64,000 nt of DNA from Takakia lepidozioides (GCA_030704615.1 CM060732.1:61671053-61735052), one strand, 5' to 3'; counted from the first letter of the stretch, positions 1 to 12,999 are shown. Numbers and translations: made by a program. Notes: generated by a model from the sequence alone, not told the origin.

Positions 1-1563
1 AGCTTTGATGATGTCACCATGCACCCTTTGCCCTTTTCCAGGGCTGCCAGGCTTGCAAGCATTGCAAACACACACAAACGCGATGTGGTTGCACTTCACC
101 CCTTCCCCCATCATATGCTCATAGGTCTCCAAGGCCTCCATCCCGCGCCCCTGTTGTGCATATCCTGCAAGCATGGCGTTCCATGACATCAAATCTCGTT
201 CAGCCATACTGTTGAACACTCCCTCCGCATCCTCAATGCTCCCACATTTGGCATACATGTCCATGAGGGTATTATTCAAAATCACATCTGGTACAATTGC
301 AGCTTTGGCGATGCAACCATGCACCTCTTTGCCCTTTTCCAGGGCTGCCAGGCTTGCACACGCACTGCAAACGCACACAAATGTGATGTGGTTGGGCTTC
401 ACCCCCCATCATTTGCTCATAGGTCTCCAAAGCCTCCATCCCACGCCCCTGCTGTGCATACCCCTGCAAGCATCACGTTCCACGACACCACATCTCGTTC
501 AGCCATAGTGTTGAAATTAACTCCCTTTGCATCCTTAATGCACCCACATTTGGCATACATGTCCACTAGGGCAGTGTTCAGGATGACATCTGGTACAATT
601 CCAGCTTTGACGATGTCACCATGGACCTCTTTCCCCTTTTCCAGAGCTACCAGGCTTGCACACGCATTGCAAACACAAACAAACGTGATGTGGTTGGTTT
701 TCACCCCTTCGCACATCATTTGCTCATAGGTCTCCAAAGCCTCCATCCTGCACCCTTGTTGTGCATATCTTGCAATCATCACACTCCACGACATCACATC
801 ACGTTCAGCCATATTGTCAAACACTCCATTTGCATCCTCGATGCACCCACATTTGACATACATGTCTACCAAGGCAATGTTCAGAATGACATCGGGTACA
901 ATTCCAGATTTGATAATGTCACCATGGACCTATTTGCACTTTTCCAGGGCTGTCAGGCTTGCACACGTATTGCAAATGCAAACAAATGTCATGTGGTTGG
1001 GCTTCACCCCCTTCGCACATCATTTGGTCATAGGTCTCCAAAGCCTCCATCCCGCGCCCTTGCTGTGCATATCCTGCAATCATCGCACTCCACGACACCA
1101 CATCTCGTTCAGCCATACTGTCGAATACTCCCTTCATACATGTCCACAAGGGTATTGTTCAGAATGACATTTGGTACAACTGCAGCTCTGACCATGTCGC
1201 CATGGACCTCTTTGCCCTTTTCCAGAGCTGCCAGGCTTGCACACGCATTGCAAATGCACAGAAACATGATGTGGTCGGGTTTCACCCCTTCCCCCATCAT
1301 GTGATCATAGGTCTCCAAAGCCTCCATACCACGTCCATGATGCTCCGCCGCTTAACATACATGTTGACAAGGGTGTTGAGTAGAAAAACATTTGGCGTGA
1401 ATCCACTTTGGATAATGAAACTGTGCACATGCTTTCCAGCTTCAAAGCCTTTCATCTTGATGCACTTATGCAAGAGACAGACATACTCGAATCTGCTGAA
1501 AATGCCTCCTTGGTTTAAAGCCGTAAGCCTCTTTAGTCTGTCTGCCTCACAAAGCATCTTCAC
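1..1563 (-). pseudogene. PLS-class PPR protein pseudogene (N-terminal part)
   Basis: Minus-strand frames encode PPR repeats of the plant PLS class, for example MVDMYVKCGCIEDANGVF, MAERDVVSWSAMIAGYAQQ and KGKEVHGDIVKAGIVPDV. Such proteins normally bind organellar RNA and act in editing or processing. The DNA repeats with a period near 302 bp (compare 255, 557 and 859), equal to one P-L-S triplet of about 101 residues. The N-terminal end is near 1563. The reading frame breaks repeatedly: the pieces lie in different frames (417-872, 919-1149, 1109-1327, 1297-1563), and deletions shorten the unit near 1130 and 1340. I therefore call a pseudogene. The C-terminus runs off the left edge, so any DYW domain is not visible. 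Family assignment is secure; function of this copy is unlikely. Confidence 0.85.
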
Positions 1564-1657
1564 ATGCCCAGAAGTGCCAGAAGAGGCATGTGGACTCCCT
1601 CTCTTGATCCTTTCCAGAAGCTGTGAGTCATGGTTGAGGTGCCTGATTTGACCATCT

Positions 1658-1747
1658 ACGCATGCAGGTTTCTTGTAGATAGTGATCCACAGGAATCATG
1701 CGTAATCTTGTGATTCAAATCTGGCCCTCCAAACCACCACAAATACA
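1658..1747. repeat. Left flank of unit A; matches the empty site at 26129-26222
   Basis: This 90-bp stretch is nearly identical to 26129-26222, including the ggaatcatgcgtaatcttgt stretch and the ccctccaaaccaccac segment. It ends exactly where unit A begins. The other copy continues without interruption into the sequence that flanks unit A on the right. Confidence 0.8.
1737..1747. repeat. Target-site duplication of unit A, left copy (CCACAAATACA)
   Basis: The 11-mer CCACAAATACA occurs here and again at 25803-25813, on the two sides of unit A. The paralogous empty site has it once (CCACAGATACA, one mismatch). MULE transposases typically make 8-11 bp duplications. Confidence 0.8.
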
Positions 1748-1905
1748 ACGACGCAATGGCGTGAGCGCGCGAGCGTACGCTCACGCCAGCTGACGTGGCG
1801 TGAGCCTGCACACACGCTGACGTGGCGTGAGCGTCATGTCAGCATGCTGATGTGGCGGTAAATGATGACGTGGCACTGTCCGTCATCTGCCACGTCAGCA
1901 TTAAC
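1748..1905. repeat. Left terminal region of unit A with hairpin
   Basis: A perfect 10-bp inverted repeat (GGCGTGAGCG at 1758-1767, CGCTCACGCC at 1778-1787) lies 10 bp inside the end. It is followed by repeated GCTGACGTGGCGTGAGC and related TGACGTGG motifs up to about 1905. Similar motifs occur at the right end (25665-25802) and a matching hairpin at 47310-47343. Confidence 0.7.
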
Positions 1906-2337
1906 ATGCGCCGCCTATAACCGTGGATGGTCCTATGACCGTGGAATTAATGCAGGGAATCTTGCCTAAATAGAATCAAGACGAGCGTTGAGGCCTACAA
2001 TTGCAGCATCCAACATTGTGCAATTACAAATGCTTGTTTCACTTTTACAATTACGAGGACGACAAAATATCCTCACAAAGTGTGCGCCATAAAGGCTGCC
2101 ACGGGAAGACCTTCCTCCCTCCTCAAATAACAATGAGAGTTAGGATCATCTTCAAAAGATGATTGTAGTGCATAGCGACAGCAAGACATGTAGACTTCGA
2201 ACGGTGCAATGACAAATGTGCACTACCTAAAAGTTGTCACTCAGAGCTCACTCCGTATAGTTGGAGGCCATATCATTGCACCGCCGACGAATTGATGTGA
2301 ATTACACATTTCAAATCATGGTCATCCACATACCACA

Positions 2338-5300
2338 TTACATAGTTGATGCTACCCATGTGTTGTATCCCGCTGCAAAAGAGTATCGACCGTTGAAACT
2401 CATAGTGGCCTGGTGAATGAAGTTGTCACGTTTGGGATCGCAAACCATCCTCTTCAAAAATATGAAATACAAATGTTTGCAGGGTATGAATTTACCTCTC
2501 TTGCCCAAACTGGTTGATAGCATATTCACAAAATCAGGACATGTGCAATTGGGGAAATTGGAAACCGTGATGTCGTAGGTCCTGTCATGAACAGCAGATG
2601 TGGAAGTGATGATTGTGAATACCCGACCATATCCTGGATCGGGTACTTCCGTGGTGCTTCCAACACGAGCTTGGAGCATTCTTGCGGACTCCACTTTGCC
2701 AAAGTGTTCAGCGGTTGGAGGGAAACGCCGAACGAGCTTTCCATCTCGTTTGGTTGGCCACAAGTCAGGATTTGCCGGGGGACCGGGAGGACGCAGAAGT
2801 AGTAGCACATGCATGGAGTTGGGGTTGTCTCGCAAGGGAAAAACCTGCCTCCTCCAGCATTTCAATCTCCTGAAAGCTGAGATGTGTTCCCACCTTCACG
2901 GGCCAAACGGTTGGAGGAGATGGCTTCATCACTACGGAAGGCACAGTTCCATGCACACATCTGGCACAATCATCTGCGCAGAACCAGAACTTGTGGTTCT
3001 TGGCTTCTGGTTGACCGTATGGACGCATCAAGCCCGTGAAAGTCGGAGCAGGAGTTCGGGCACCACCTCTGGATATAGATGAAGTGCACTTCTCGAAATT
3101 AGTTGCCCTGATCGCTGTACATTTCACACGAGACCCTACACTTGTGCGTTCTATGTGCCAAACGTGGTCGGGGCATGCGGACTCAAGCACATCAAGGGGG
3201 TTGTTTCTCTCCTGCACCATTTCAGTGGCACTGTTTGATGCTGGAGCTTGCCGTCGTGTTGGAGGTTCCTCCACAATGGAGGTTCCGGACATGGAGCTGT
3301 CATGCAGGGGAACGAGGCTTCGAGAAGTTATCACGGTCTGCCCTGTGGGAATCTGAATCCGAACCAGGTGGAGTGTTCAATTTCCTCTTACAGGAGCCGA
3401 ATCTCTCCTCCCCTTCAAGATGTGGAACTCTAGAAACAAGTGGCGTTCCCTGGGCATACATGCTCACCGCCCGTGCTATCTTGATTGGATCCCCAGATCT
3501 GTTTGCAGCACGCAACATCAACTCCATTTGTCCGGACCCTTGCCACCAACCCACCTCGTAAGAAATCACGGTATCGGGTTTGTTGTTGCAAGGCACGTAT
3601 CAAATCATCTGTTGTTGCCACATACAAATCCGACCTCGTTTCCCAGACTGCTGCAACCATGCGTTGTGCACAGTTTCTGCCAAATTGCAAGATGGCATGT
3701 CCGCCATTTCCTCAATGGACATGTTCTGCAAAGTGAGAACCACACTTCAAAACAGTGAACAAAAAACAACATAAAGAAAGTGAGGACACAATAAAATGGA
3801 AAGCAAATGTATGAATAAAGCAATAAATATAAGCCTCGTACCAATGGCATGGCTGCTCCCCACTGTCTATACCGGAAGTGCCAAAACGCCAGCCAATCTT
3901 CCAATGCTCTCATACTCTCAAGTGATGCAGCTCCAGAAGAGAACCACCAGGCACGAATTGTCTGGAACAAAGTGTCCGCCTCCTTCATTGTTCTAGCATC
4001 TTTGTACTCTTTGCACAATTTACGGTGCTGAGTCTGCATCTCTGGTTTGATGTCCGACTTTGTATGTTTTTCCAGAGATTGTGTCCAATGGAATAGACAT
4101 GTACGCTCTCTTCCTGGCATAGGCACTTTTGGGTCGCCCGATCCGAAGACAATACGAACAGCATTGAAATTTGCTTGAGCACTATCCGCCATGAAACCTG
4201 CGAAATTTGGCAGCCCATGGCAGCCCATGACACGTATCAGGGAATTCCACATGAGCTTCTGGGATTCCGTATCCTCGGATTGCATGTCACAAACTGCAAT
4301 TGTCATAACTCGTTGGTACACTGGATCGTAGACATGACAAGCCATTGTCGTCCAATCCTTCACTCGTTTCACATGATCAAACATAAGAAAACAGTTCTGC
4401 AAGTCCCCAGTCTTCTGCATCCGCTTCACGAGGCTAACCCCACTGCCCTCCCCAACAGTCGACATTTTGAAAAGAAAAACTTTGATGGCACCTTGACCTG
4501 GGAATACATTGTCCTGGATGTAATCGTACTTGCTCACTCGTTTCAATTCCAAAATGTTGTCTATGTAGCCTCTGATCCCAGAGCCCATTCTCAATGCATT
4601 GATCTGATGCCGAATGTTAGGTGAACTTAAAGTGGAGAAATGATCCATGACCAGGTCCAATGCTGCACCGTCAAGTTTAGTCCCCACAGAATCCCCTTCA
4701 CTCAAAATATGGCTTTCCAAGAAGGACTTGCTTGCGCCAAGAGCAATTGCAGATGTTGTTGCGGATGGGTTTCTCCCGAACTCCTGTTTAATCAACCTCG
4801 ATACTGTCTCAACACTCTCCCTGTAATCCCCTTCGAGACAGGATGGTTATGGAATCCGAAATGCACACAAGCTCTGTCATTGTTTTCAAACGGTGGACCA
4901 TAGTACATTCTTGCTCCGCAGAGCGCCAAGCAGGATGGCACAAGTTTGCAGAATTTGCAGACGAAAGTGTTTGCCGGTGGAGGGGCAGTCCCAGGCTGAA
5001 ATGGATTTTCCGCCAGACCCTCCCATTCGCTTTGATTATGAACCCCAGACTGAAGAAAGTGTCTGCAATTCAAATTATCACACCTAAGGTGTCCATTGCA
5101 AACTGTCCTCCTGAAAACAAGCTTGTCATCATTCTGAATATTGGATGTTTTTGTTCTGCACCACGGGTGCCCGTCGTGTTTCTTGTCCATTCCATGCATC
5201 ATGATTGTTACACCTCCAACTCGCGGAGGAGGAGGCAGCTCGAATAGGATATCGCCATCAAAAGTCTCCGGCAAGAACTTCACAGGCACCTGCTTCAAAG

Positions 5301-5819
5301 ATTCCCAATCAATTCCCCGCAACTCACTTTTGAATCCAGCCATTCCTCCCATCGCCCGCAATTTTGGAATGACACTACAAATCTCTTCTTCATCAGCTTC
5401 TCCAACCACAGTAGGAAGGACTGGATTTGGAATTTCACTTATGTCATCATCGGAGAATCCGAAAGCTCAACGATTGGAGTGGAGGACGTCTGTTTTTTTT
5501 TTCACCACCACCTCCCTTGTCTTCAACGACCGAAGCAGCAGTCCCGGGCGTCACATATGACCCAAGGGACTTTCGCCGAGGCTCTCCAAGTACTCTGTAT
5601 CGACCAGGACGCACTCTCCACTGGCTGATATGAGCCGTCTCATCACGGTTTTGGAAAGATATTTCAACAACTTCCCTTTAAGATCGTAAACCTCTTTCTC
5701 CAAAAAGAAACGGGTAGCCAAGACATGTTCTAGAACAATTGCAAATCCATTGTCAAGGACTTCCTGGAGAACGGCACTGGTTTGTCGTCAGAGAAGAACT
5801 CCGCTTCAGAGGAAGCCAT
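2338..5819 (-). pseudogene. MULE-like transposase with SWIM zinc finger, decayed (unit A)
   Basis: The likely start is the ATG at 5819 (MASSEAEFFSDDKPVPFSRK). In order, the pieces show: a zinc-binding N-terminal segment ending in GFHNHP (4792-5409), as in FLYWCH/WRKY-GCM1-type fingers of MULE transposases; a DDE-like core with LMFDHVKRVKDWTT, NFAGFMADSAQANF and CLFHWTQSL (3605-4795); CNLAETVHNAWL, probably holding the third acidic residue; and a C-terminal SWIM finger, CTCPDF then CKH (2338-2865). A likely intron (about 3743-3852, donor GTACGAG, acceptor TTTGCAG) separates core from C-terminal part; the homologue at 49.2-52.8 kb lacks it. Frameshifts near 5740, 3690 and 3330 and an in-frame TGA near 5555 disable it. 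Transposase identity is inferred from motifs and from the flanking duplication. Confidence 0.75.
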
Positions 5820-6792
5820 CTTCCTTCCTCGCGTACGTTTGTACCTTGCTATCGCAGATCTAGTGTAAATCGGTTTACTGATGTCTCCAGAACACAGTTG
5901 AAGAATGAGCAGAGAATATGGCGGAGGAAGCTCAGACAACGACTGTGCTGTTATTCTTTCCAGATATGCAGCCGTCCATTTTAATTACTTTTCTTGTGGG
6001 CCCAGTGGTCAGAGTATCCTAGGAGCAGTGTCGGCAGCTGTTAAACCGTTAATCAGAACCTCATCAATAAACCCAATAACAAAGCCGACTTCCTGGAAGC
6101 ATGCCACAGGATCTGAGGATGGGATTGCAGATTAAGTAAATGTATCTATACTACTACCAATGATCATGCGCACTGGAAAGTTCCAAATGTGAAACGAATG
6201 TGGGGTTTGGCTAACAAGGATGACCGTGTATGATATTCCAAAATTTGTCATCAAACTCTCGTTCATTTACATTTATTTGTGTAAGACTGTGCGCCAATTT
6301 GGGATTCGCTGTTATTTTAAATATTGAAACGTTCCAATAAAAAACACGCCGTTTATTTTGGGCGACACACGTCAGACATCCATAACTGAATCGAACAGCT
6401 GTACACCAATTGCTGGCATGTGCACTAATAAGGGAACGACTATGTGTAACGGTCACGCGAGAGGGAATCCGATGCTTCTAGAGACAAGCAACACGGCAAT
6501 CCCGCAAGAAATCGGGAGTCACTGCGTTTTTCTACTTTTCGCGCTTAGAGGAGAGTGGTAGTCAAGCTGGAGAGGGTTCCTTCTACAATACGAAAGAAAA
6601 GAAAGTCTCTTTATTTTACTTCCCTTAGAGAGAGACGCAGAGCAAGAGAGCAAATGACGAGGCGTCGTTTGTTGGAGAACACAGGCCAAGGCAGCAGGTG
6701 AACGCAGAGACTGATTCACAAGAGCAGACGGAGACTGAGGCAGCGGCTGTGACACAGTCGGCGATAGAGTGCGCCAGCCTGTGGATGCAGAG
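5820..6792. promoter_or_regulatory. Shared divergent promoter region, unit A
   Basis: A gap of 973 bp separates the two divergent start codons (5819 minus, 6793 plus). No gene is visible in it. The equivalent gap in unit B is 1066 bp, so spacing is conserved while sequence is not. Bidirectional promoter activity is inferred from the arrangement only. Confidence 0.5.
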
Positions 6793-6849
6793 ATGATTCG
6801 CAGGGACACTGAAGGAGGTGGAAGCACGCGGAACGCCGAACCGGGAGAA

Positions 6850-7752
6850 GGTTAGAGCAGACAGAAATTTTTAGCAGGGGACTTAGACACTTATACGGGA
6901 TCTGTAGGGTACCCTTAATTTTTGCACAGACTGAGACCAACAGGAGCCTTAGGGGTGACAGCAGCGCACTGTAGAGGGGGGTTACTTCACAGTCGTCACA
7001 GCCGTCACACACAGCCACACAGCCAACACAGCCCGTCACAGTCGTCACAGTACACAGCCCGTCACGTTCACAGTTCACAGCCAGTCACAGCCCGTCACAG
7101 TTTCACACAGCCAGTCACAGCTTGACACAGCTGTCACGATCATAGGGAACGAAGAGTAGGACAGGGAACGACTGTGGGGAACAACACCTGCGAAGGGAAC
7201 ATGTTAGTTCACAGACGACGGTTAGAGAGGGAAACGGTTAGAACCGCGGATAGGAAGATAAAGGGAGAAACGGGAATGAGGATCATTATTCGGAGGAGGA
7301 CTTCTTAGTCAGGCGGAGCGGAGATCGGAGAGATGGAGAGCACGGTGAAGGAGGAAAGAGGATTAGTAGATGCTTGTTATATGCAAAGCTGTAGTGATAT
7401 TGTAGAGCAGATTAGAGACACAATGGCTTCGGCCTGATACCTGATAAATCATAATCTGATACTTATACGATACAATCACACTGTGTAGAGAGATCTGAGT
7501 GAAGCTGTGGATGAATGGATGAGTGAAGGAAACCGATAGATTGATGAAGCAAACTGATACTTAATTATCAATGGTAAGGTAGCTAAGATGAATGCGGAAA
7601 GGGAAACAAATAGGAAACACCCCCATGATACACTAGCTGTAGGTCATGACTGATTTTCTGCGCGGGCTGAGTACTTAGAGATTTCCAACTCTTCTATCTT
7701 GGAGTTTCCGCCTCGGATAGCGAAGGGATGGGTGAGTAAAAGCCGCGCGACA
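6850..7752 (+). repeat. 5' LTR
   Basis: It matches 18932-19885 throughout, beginning GTTAGAG and ending GCGCGACA. It is about 50 bp shorter than the 3' LTR, largely because of fewer copies of a CACAGCC-type short repeat (about 6990-7135) and small indels. The first base is G where the 3' LTR has T, and there is an indel within the first 30 bp. Confidence 0.85.
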
Positions 7753-7754
7753 TT

Positions 7755-7773
7755 TGGCGACCATACTGGGGAC
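7755..7773 (+). other. Primer-binding site
   Basis: TGGCGACCATACTGGGGAC lies two bases after the 5' LTR end. It has the TGGCGnC...TGGGGA form of tRNA-primed sites in plant Ty3/gypsy elements. The particular tRNA was not determined. Confidence 0.65.
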
Positions 7774-8336
7774 CTGGGACATGAACAACCAGATGTGACA
7801 GGCATCTGGTGGGATCATGGTGGTTGGACCATTAAAGAATTTGAAGTGAATCAAATTCCCTGTGGAACGAAGGAAGAAAGATTGTCCAAACAATTCTTTC
7901 AAAGGTTCTTGGAATTGCCAGACGGTTGTAAAGAAAATATTCTTAAACGAGTGCATGATGCTGATCCAGAATGGGGTCTGGAGAAAGGAGTGATAAAGAT
8001 TTATCAGGTAGCCTGTAGAGGAAGAGCACGTTGGTTACCAACATTGGTTTATGTGATAGCATTGCTATCCATTAAACGAGTAGAGAAGGCTGGGAAGAAA
8101 GAAAGGTGAATGTTTATACTCATATGCATGAAGAGCTTGTACTGGTAAAGAATTGGATTCCAAAGGATATTTTGTGGATCAAACTCACACCAAGAACAGC
8201 TTTTCAGACTTGTTTGCCATATGGTTATATGGTAACGGAGACTTCAAGTATAGCCAAGGGTGCATTGAAGCTTGAAAGAAACCCAGGCATATACGAGAGA
8301 TATTACAGAAGAGAGTTTTGGTTATTGCCACATTAA
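7774..8336 (+). CDS. Ty3/gypsy element: leader or N-terminal gag coding segment
   Basis: Two overlapping frames (to 8109, then 8106-8336) encode acidic and basic residues without a motif I recognise, for example WWDHGGWTIKEFEVNQ. The frames meet at 8106, which suggests one protein broken by a single-base shift. It continues towards the gag region at 8358. Function is probably the N-terminal part of Gag, by position only. Confidence 0.4.
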
Positions 8337-8357
8337 AAGAAATGAAAGACATGGGAC

Positions 8358-10674
8358 ATGAGTGATGAAAGAGAAGCTAGACGACAGAGATATTCAGCAA
8401 AAAGAGAAAGCTATCTGAAAGCTAATTATCCATATCTTTGGGAGAGAGGAATAGACATAGGGGAATCATCTGGACCTCTCACACCATCAAGATCAAAGAG
8501 TGCATCACCTATACCGGAAGAACTAGAGTTGGATGCCACTCCTTCTGTTTCTTTGCAAGAAAGATTAAGGGAATTGGTACAGGAAGAAGATCAATCACGA
8601 GGTGAAAGATCTGAGGTACATCCTTGGATAAAAGACTTGACAGAAATCTTTGATAAGTTGGCATGGAACACCAAAAGCAGGAACTCCAGTTTCTGAAGCA
8701 GAAGATGAAGAAGGAGAAGAGGATGTGGCAGAGCCAACGGAGAGTTCAGACTCTCCAACACCATTACAGTTGAGTTACATGAGTGAAGAAGAAACCCAAG
8801 GGCAGAACTTGGAGGATGAAAACAGAGAGAAGAAATTAGAAGAGGAAGAATATGAAGAAGTAGACCCAACAGCTGAGGTTGAGACTACAACCAGGACATC
8901 CCAACCCGTTGGACCTGGATCAAGTGGAGCACTTGGATCACAGGCCAACGAAGGTGTCGGCTCAGGGGGATCAGGCGGGCTGCCTGGATCTGGCTCTGGG
9001 GGGACAGGGAGTGTGGGAAGTAGTGCAACTGAAGCTGGGAATACTGTGAATATCGTGGGGCCAGAAGCAAGGAGTGCTCAAGGGCCACCACTTGGTGGAA
9101 GATCCACCACAAAAACAACAGGTCCAGAAGGACCAGCACCAGCAAGGGTGCCAGCACCTGTCAGTGGGCAGAAGGTAGGGCCACAGATGGCGTTACAACC
9201 AACACGGGCAAAACCACCCTTTCCAATATTCAGGAAAAGGGGATCCCGATGTACACATTAGCCAATTTGAGCACATGTGTATAGTGAACAATGAGAATGG
9301 CGATGATGCCAAGATGAGACTGTTTCCTTGTTCACTTATCAAGAAAGCAAGTGAATGGTATGCAAGATTCCCTGATAATCATTTCCTAACCTGGAATGGC
9401 TTGAATACAGCATTTCGAAATAGGTTCAGGACAAGTAAAACTGAGGATGAAGTGTATGGAAGTTTACAACAGCTGAAGCAGAAGAAGCATGAAACTGTTG
9501 AAGAGTATATGGAGAAGATGGAATTGATGATGAAAAAGCTGGCTGCAGTACCAGCACCCGGTTTACAGAAGACTTGGTTTGTGAGTGGACTAAGACCAGA
9601 GTTGCAAAAGAAAGTGGATATGTTACCCCATAATACAGTGGAGGAGGCATTTGAAACTGCGAACAGAATTGAGCAATTGGGAATGCTCAGGAGAGAGAAA
9701 AAAGAAGATGAGGACTCTGAGGATGAGTCAGATGAAGAAGAAGAGCAAGAACTAAAAAGAAAGAGTAAGAGAAAGGAGAAGTTGAAGAGGGATAACTATG
9801 AAAAAAATTGGAAGAAATCTTGAAGAAGTATGCCACAGAGGCTGCAACACATTGGAGGAAGGGTGTATGGTGTGCAAAGTGCCAGAATGAAGGCCATACC
9901 ACCACAGAATGCCACATGAAGGAGAAACACTGTACTATCTGTAAAATGGATAACCATTCTACTGAGAATTGTTACTACAACAGAAGGACAGCTGCAAGAG
10001 AACCTAGGCAAGTAAGGGTGCATCAGGTGCAGCCCCAGCCAAGAAGAAACAATGATCAGGACCACTATGGTAGGTCTGGTGGTTATAACAATGGCATGGA
10101 AGGGAGAGGTAATTCAAGAGGGAATTACCAAGGAAATTCCAGAGGCAACTATCAGGGTAATCCAAGGGGGAATTACCAGCCCGGGAATCAGGATTATAGA
10201 AATAATCCAAGAACAGACCAAGGGCGAGGACCCAATGGTGAAGAGCTATGTTACTATTGTAATCAGCCAGGACATCGCAAGGCAGCCTGTTCATTCTGGA
10301 TAAGACACCAGAATGAGATGAGAGCTCCTGTGAATGAGGGCCCAGTGGTGGCAGCTCACATGGTTAGGCCATGTGTTGTACCAGAAGTAAGTACAATGAT
10401 AGTAACAAGAAGTAAAGCCAAACTAATACCTCCAGTAGAAGAGGAAGAAGATGAGACTGGAAGTGGCAATGATATGCCTGAAGATGAAGAGACTTGGAAA
10501 GATGAGAAGGAACTGCACAAGGAAGTGGCAGATACTATAAGGGAAATGCAAAAGAGTACTGATATTCCTGTGGCAGATTCCTCTGATTCGGATGGAGAAA
10601 AGAAGGGAGTGAGGAAGAAAGGAAAAAAGAAGATGCAGACATGCAAAGTAATGAAGAGACTTTGGCTGAAGTAA
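8358..10674 (+). pseudogene. Gag polyprotein of the Ty3/gypsy element (frameshifted)
   Basis: A low-complexity acidic and glycine/proline-rich segment (8358-9261) is followed by the Gag capsid-type domain (9275-9823: LIKKASEWYARF, ETVEEYMEKMELM). After it come three CCHC zinc knuckles (9808-10674): CAKCQNEGHTTTEC, CTICKMDNHSTENC and CYYCNQPGHRKAAC. Two knuckles are adjacent; a Gly/Asn/Arg-rich linker (GNSRGNYQGN repeats) separates them from the third. Gag packages the element RNA into cytoplasmic particles. Frame changes near 8690, 9255 and 9815 mean the pieces are not one ORF here. Confidence 0.8.
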
Positions 10675-11200
10675 TATGTCAGACCAAAGCAGAAATTACC
10701 ATTGGACAGCTATTAGCTGTGGCACCTTATTGTAGGCACAGGCTGTATCAAGCAATCAATCGAATTGCCCAAGAGACAGGAAACACAGACCTGAACAGCA
10801 AGGTGACCAGTTATAATGTGAAGCCGGAAGGGCGAGAACCAGTCATGGACTTTGATGATTCTATGCCAGTAATCCAATTGAGAATTGGAAGCACAGAACT
10901 AACTGTGTACTGATAGATGGTGGTTCTGGAGTAAATATCATGACAGACCAATTAAGGAAGAAGCTTGGTCTAAGTAACATGAAACCAGCCCCATTTACAG
11001 TAACAATGGCAGATCAAAGAAGTGTACAGCCATTGGGATTAATAAGAGGAGTTAAGATACAGATACAGAAAATGATCTTTATGATCACAGTAACTGTATT
11101 AAAAATGGATGAAGTCATGGAGGCTTACTCCTTATTATTGGGACGTCCGTGGCTGAAACAGGCCAGGGTATTCCTGGACTCAGTTACTAACCGTGCATAA
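10641..11200 (+). pseudogene. Aspartic protease domain of the Ty3/gypsy element
   Basis: The pieces 10641-10913 and 10940-11200 flank the active-site motif LIDGGSGVNIM, followed by a flap region and LLGRPWLK, which is typical of retroelement pepsin-like proteases that cleave Gag-Pol. A one-base loss near 10911 creates a premature stop just before the active site. Confidence 0.7.
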
Positions 11201-11506
11201 TGGGATACACGAGATACAAATTACCACAAAGAAATCTAGTAGATTACCTGCTACAAGAAGACCTCGAGGAGTCAGAGAGTATGACTGGAGAGGAGGACTG
11301 GATGAGGAGCAGGAAGCTACCCTATTTGCTGCACACCCAGAGTGGGAGCAGGTTGCAGAGATGCGGCTGGAAAGCCTAAGTTGTTTGAGAGGTATCTGCT
11401 GTGGTGTAGTGACAGCAACACCAACTGAAGAGGAAACCAGCATTTACCCATCACATTTCTATGAAGAAGAGAAGGAGAAATAGAAATCCTAGAAGAACCA
11501 GCCACT

Positions 11507-12999
11507 GTGAGCTTACAGGATGAAGTGGTGACTGGTTGGACAATCACAGCTGATGAGCAGGTGAGAGAAGTAAATGTGGGAACTCAGGAGGAACCGAGGA
11601 TGGTGAAAGTAGGAGCTGATTTGGAGCCGGAATTCTTCGAAGAAGCTAAAAGCTTGTTCATCAAATACAGAGATGTATTTGCTTGGAGCTATGAGGATCT
11701 AAAAGGGATACCACCTGAAGTCTGTCAGCATAAGATTGAACTGGAACCAGGGTCAGTACCAATCAAGCAGGCGAGGTATAGAATGAATCCCAACTACGCA
11801 CAGAAGGTTGGAGAAGAGATAAAGAAGTTGGCTGAGGCTAAGTTTTATACCCAATAGAGTATACAACTTGGTTGTCACCCATTGTTATAGTTCCCAAGAA
11901 GAATGGCAAACTAAGAGTATGTGTGAACTATAAGAAGCTGAATGCTTGTACGAAGAAAGATCCTTTCCCTTTGCCATTCACAGAAGCAGTATTAGACACT
12001 GTGGCAGGCCATGAGATGTACTCATTCATGGATGGCTTCAGTGGTTATAATCAAGTGCAAGTGGCAGAAGAAGACCAAGGGAAAACAGCTTTCATCACAG
12101 ACTGGGGGGCTTATGCATACAAAGTCATGCCCTTTGGACTTTGTAATGCACCAGCGACCTTTCAGAGAGTGATAAGTGAATCTTTTCATGAGTATCTGGA
12201 TGATTTCATGCAGGTTTCTTGGATGATTTCAGTGTGTACAGCTCTAAGATGAGCACTTGCATAAATTGGAGTTATGTTGGCCAGATGCAGGATGAGAGGT
12301 CTGGGCCTGAATCCAGAGAAGTGTACTTTCTGTGTGAACTCAGGGGTGCTTCTGGGACACATTGTGTGTAAGAAGGGACTCCTGTGGATCCCAGGAAGAC
12401 AGAGTCCATTAAAGCCTCTCCACCACCAGTGAATGTTAAAAGTCTAAGGAGATTCCTTGGGCAAACCAGTTATTACAGAAGATTTGTCAAAAGGTATGCA
12501 CAAATAGCACCATTGAGCAAGCTCTGAAGAAAGATGCAGTGTTTGCCTGGACAGCTGAATGTCAACAGGCGTTTGAGGAAACTTACACTGTCAGTAACAA
12601 CTACACCTGTGCTGATTAACCCTCACTGGCATGTAGTTTCATGTTCACTGCGATGCATCAGGAGAAGCGTTGGGAGCGGTGTTAGCCCAGAATGTTACAG
12701 GGAATATAGATTCACCTGTGTACTATGCTAGCCGGTTGATGAACAGTGCTGAGAGGAACTATAGCACAACGGAAAGAGAAGCATTGGCAATGATTTATGC
12801 AGTGAAGAAATTCAGGCATTACCTATTGGGAAGAAAGTTTATGTTTTATGTGGATCACCAGGCTCTGATATATCTGGTGAACAAACCTTTGATAAGTGGA
12901 AGGATAGCGAGGTGGTTAATAATCTTGCATGAGTTTGAGTTCGAGGTTATTTACAAGCCTGGCCGTTTGCATCTTGTGGCAGATCATTGTCACGACTAA
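11507..12999 (+). pseudogene. Reverse transcriptase and RNase H of the Ty3/gypsy element
   Basis: RT motifs are in order: SPIVIVPKKNGKLRVCVNYKK, YSFMDGFSGYNQV (first catalytic Asp), MPFGLCNAPATFQRV and FLDDFSVYS (catalytic Asp pair). RNase H follows at 12670-12999 with YASRLMNSAERNYSTTEREA and DHQALIYL. The frame is broken near 11855, at 12220-12530 and near 12600, so no active enzyme is encoded as read. Confidence 0.85.
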
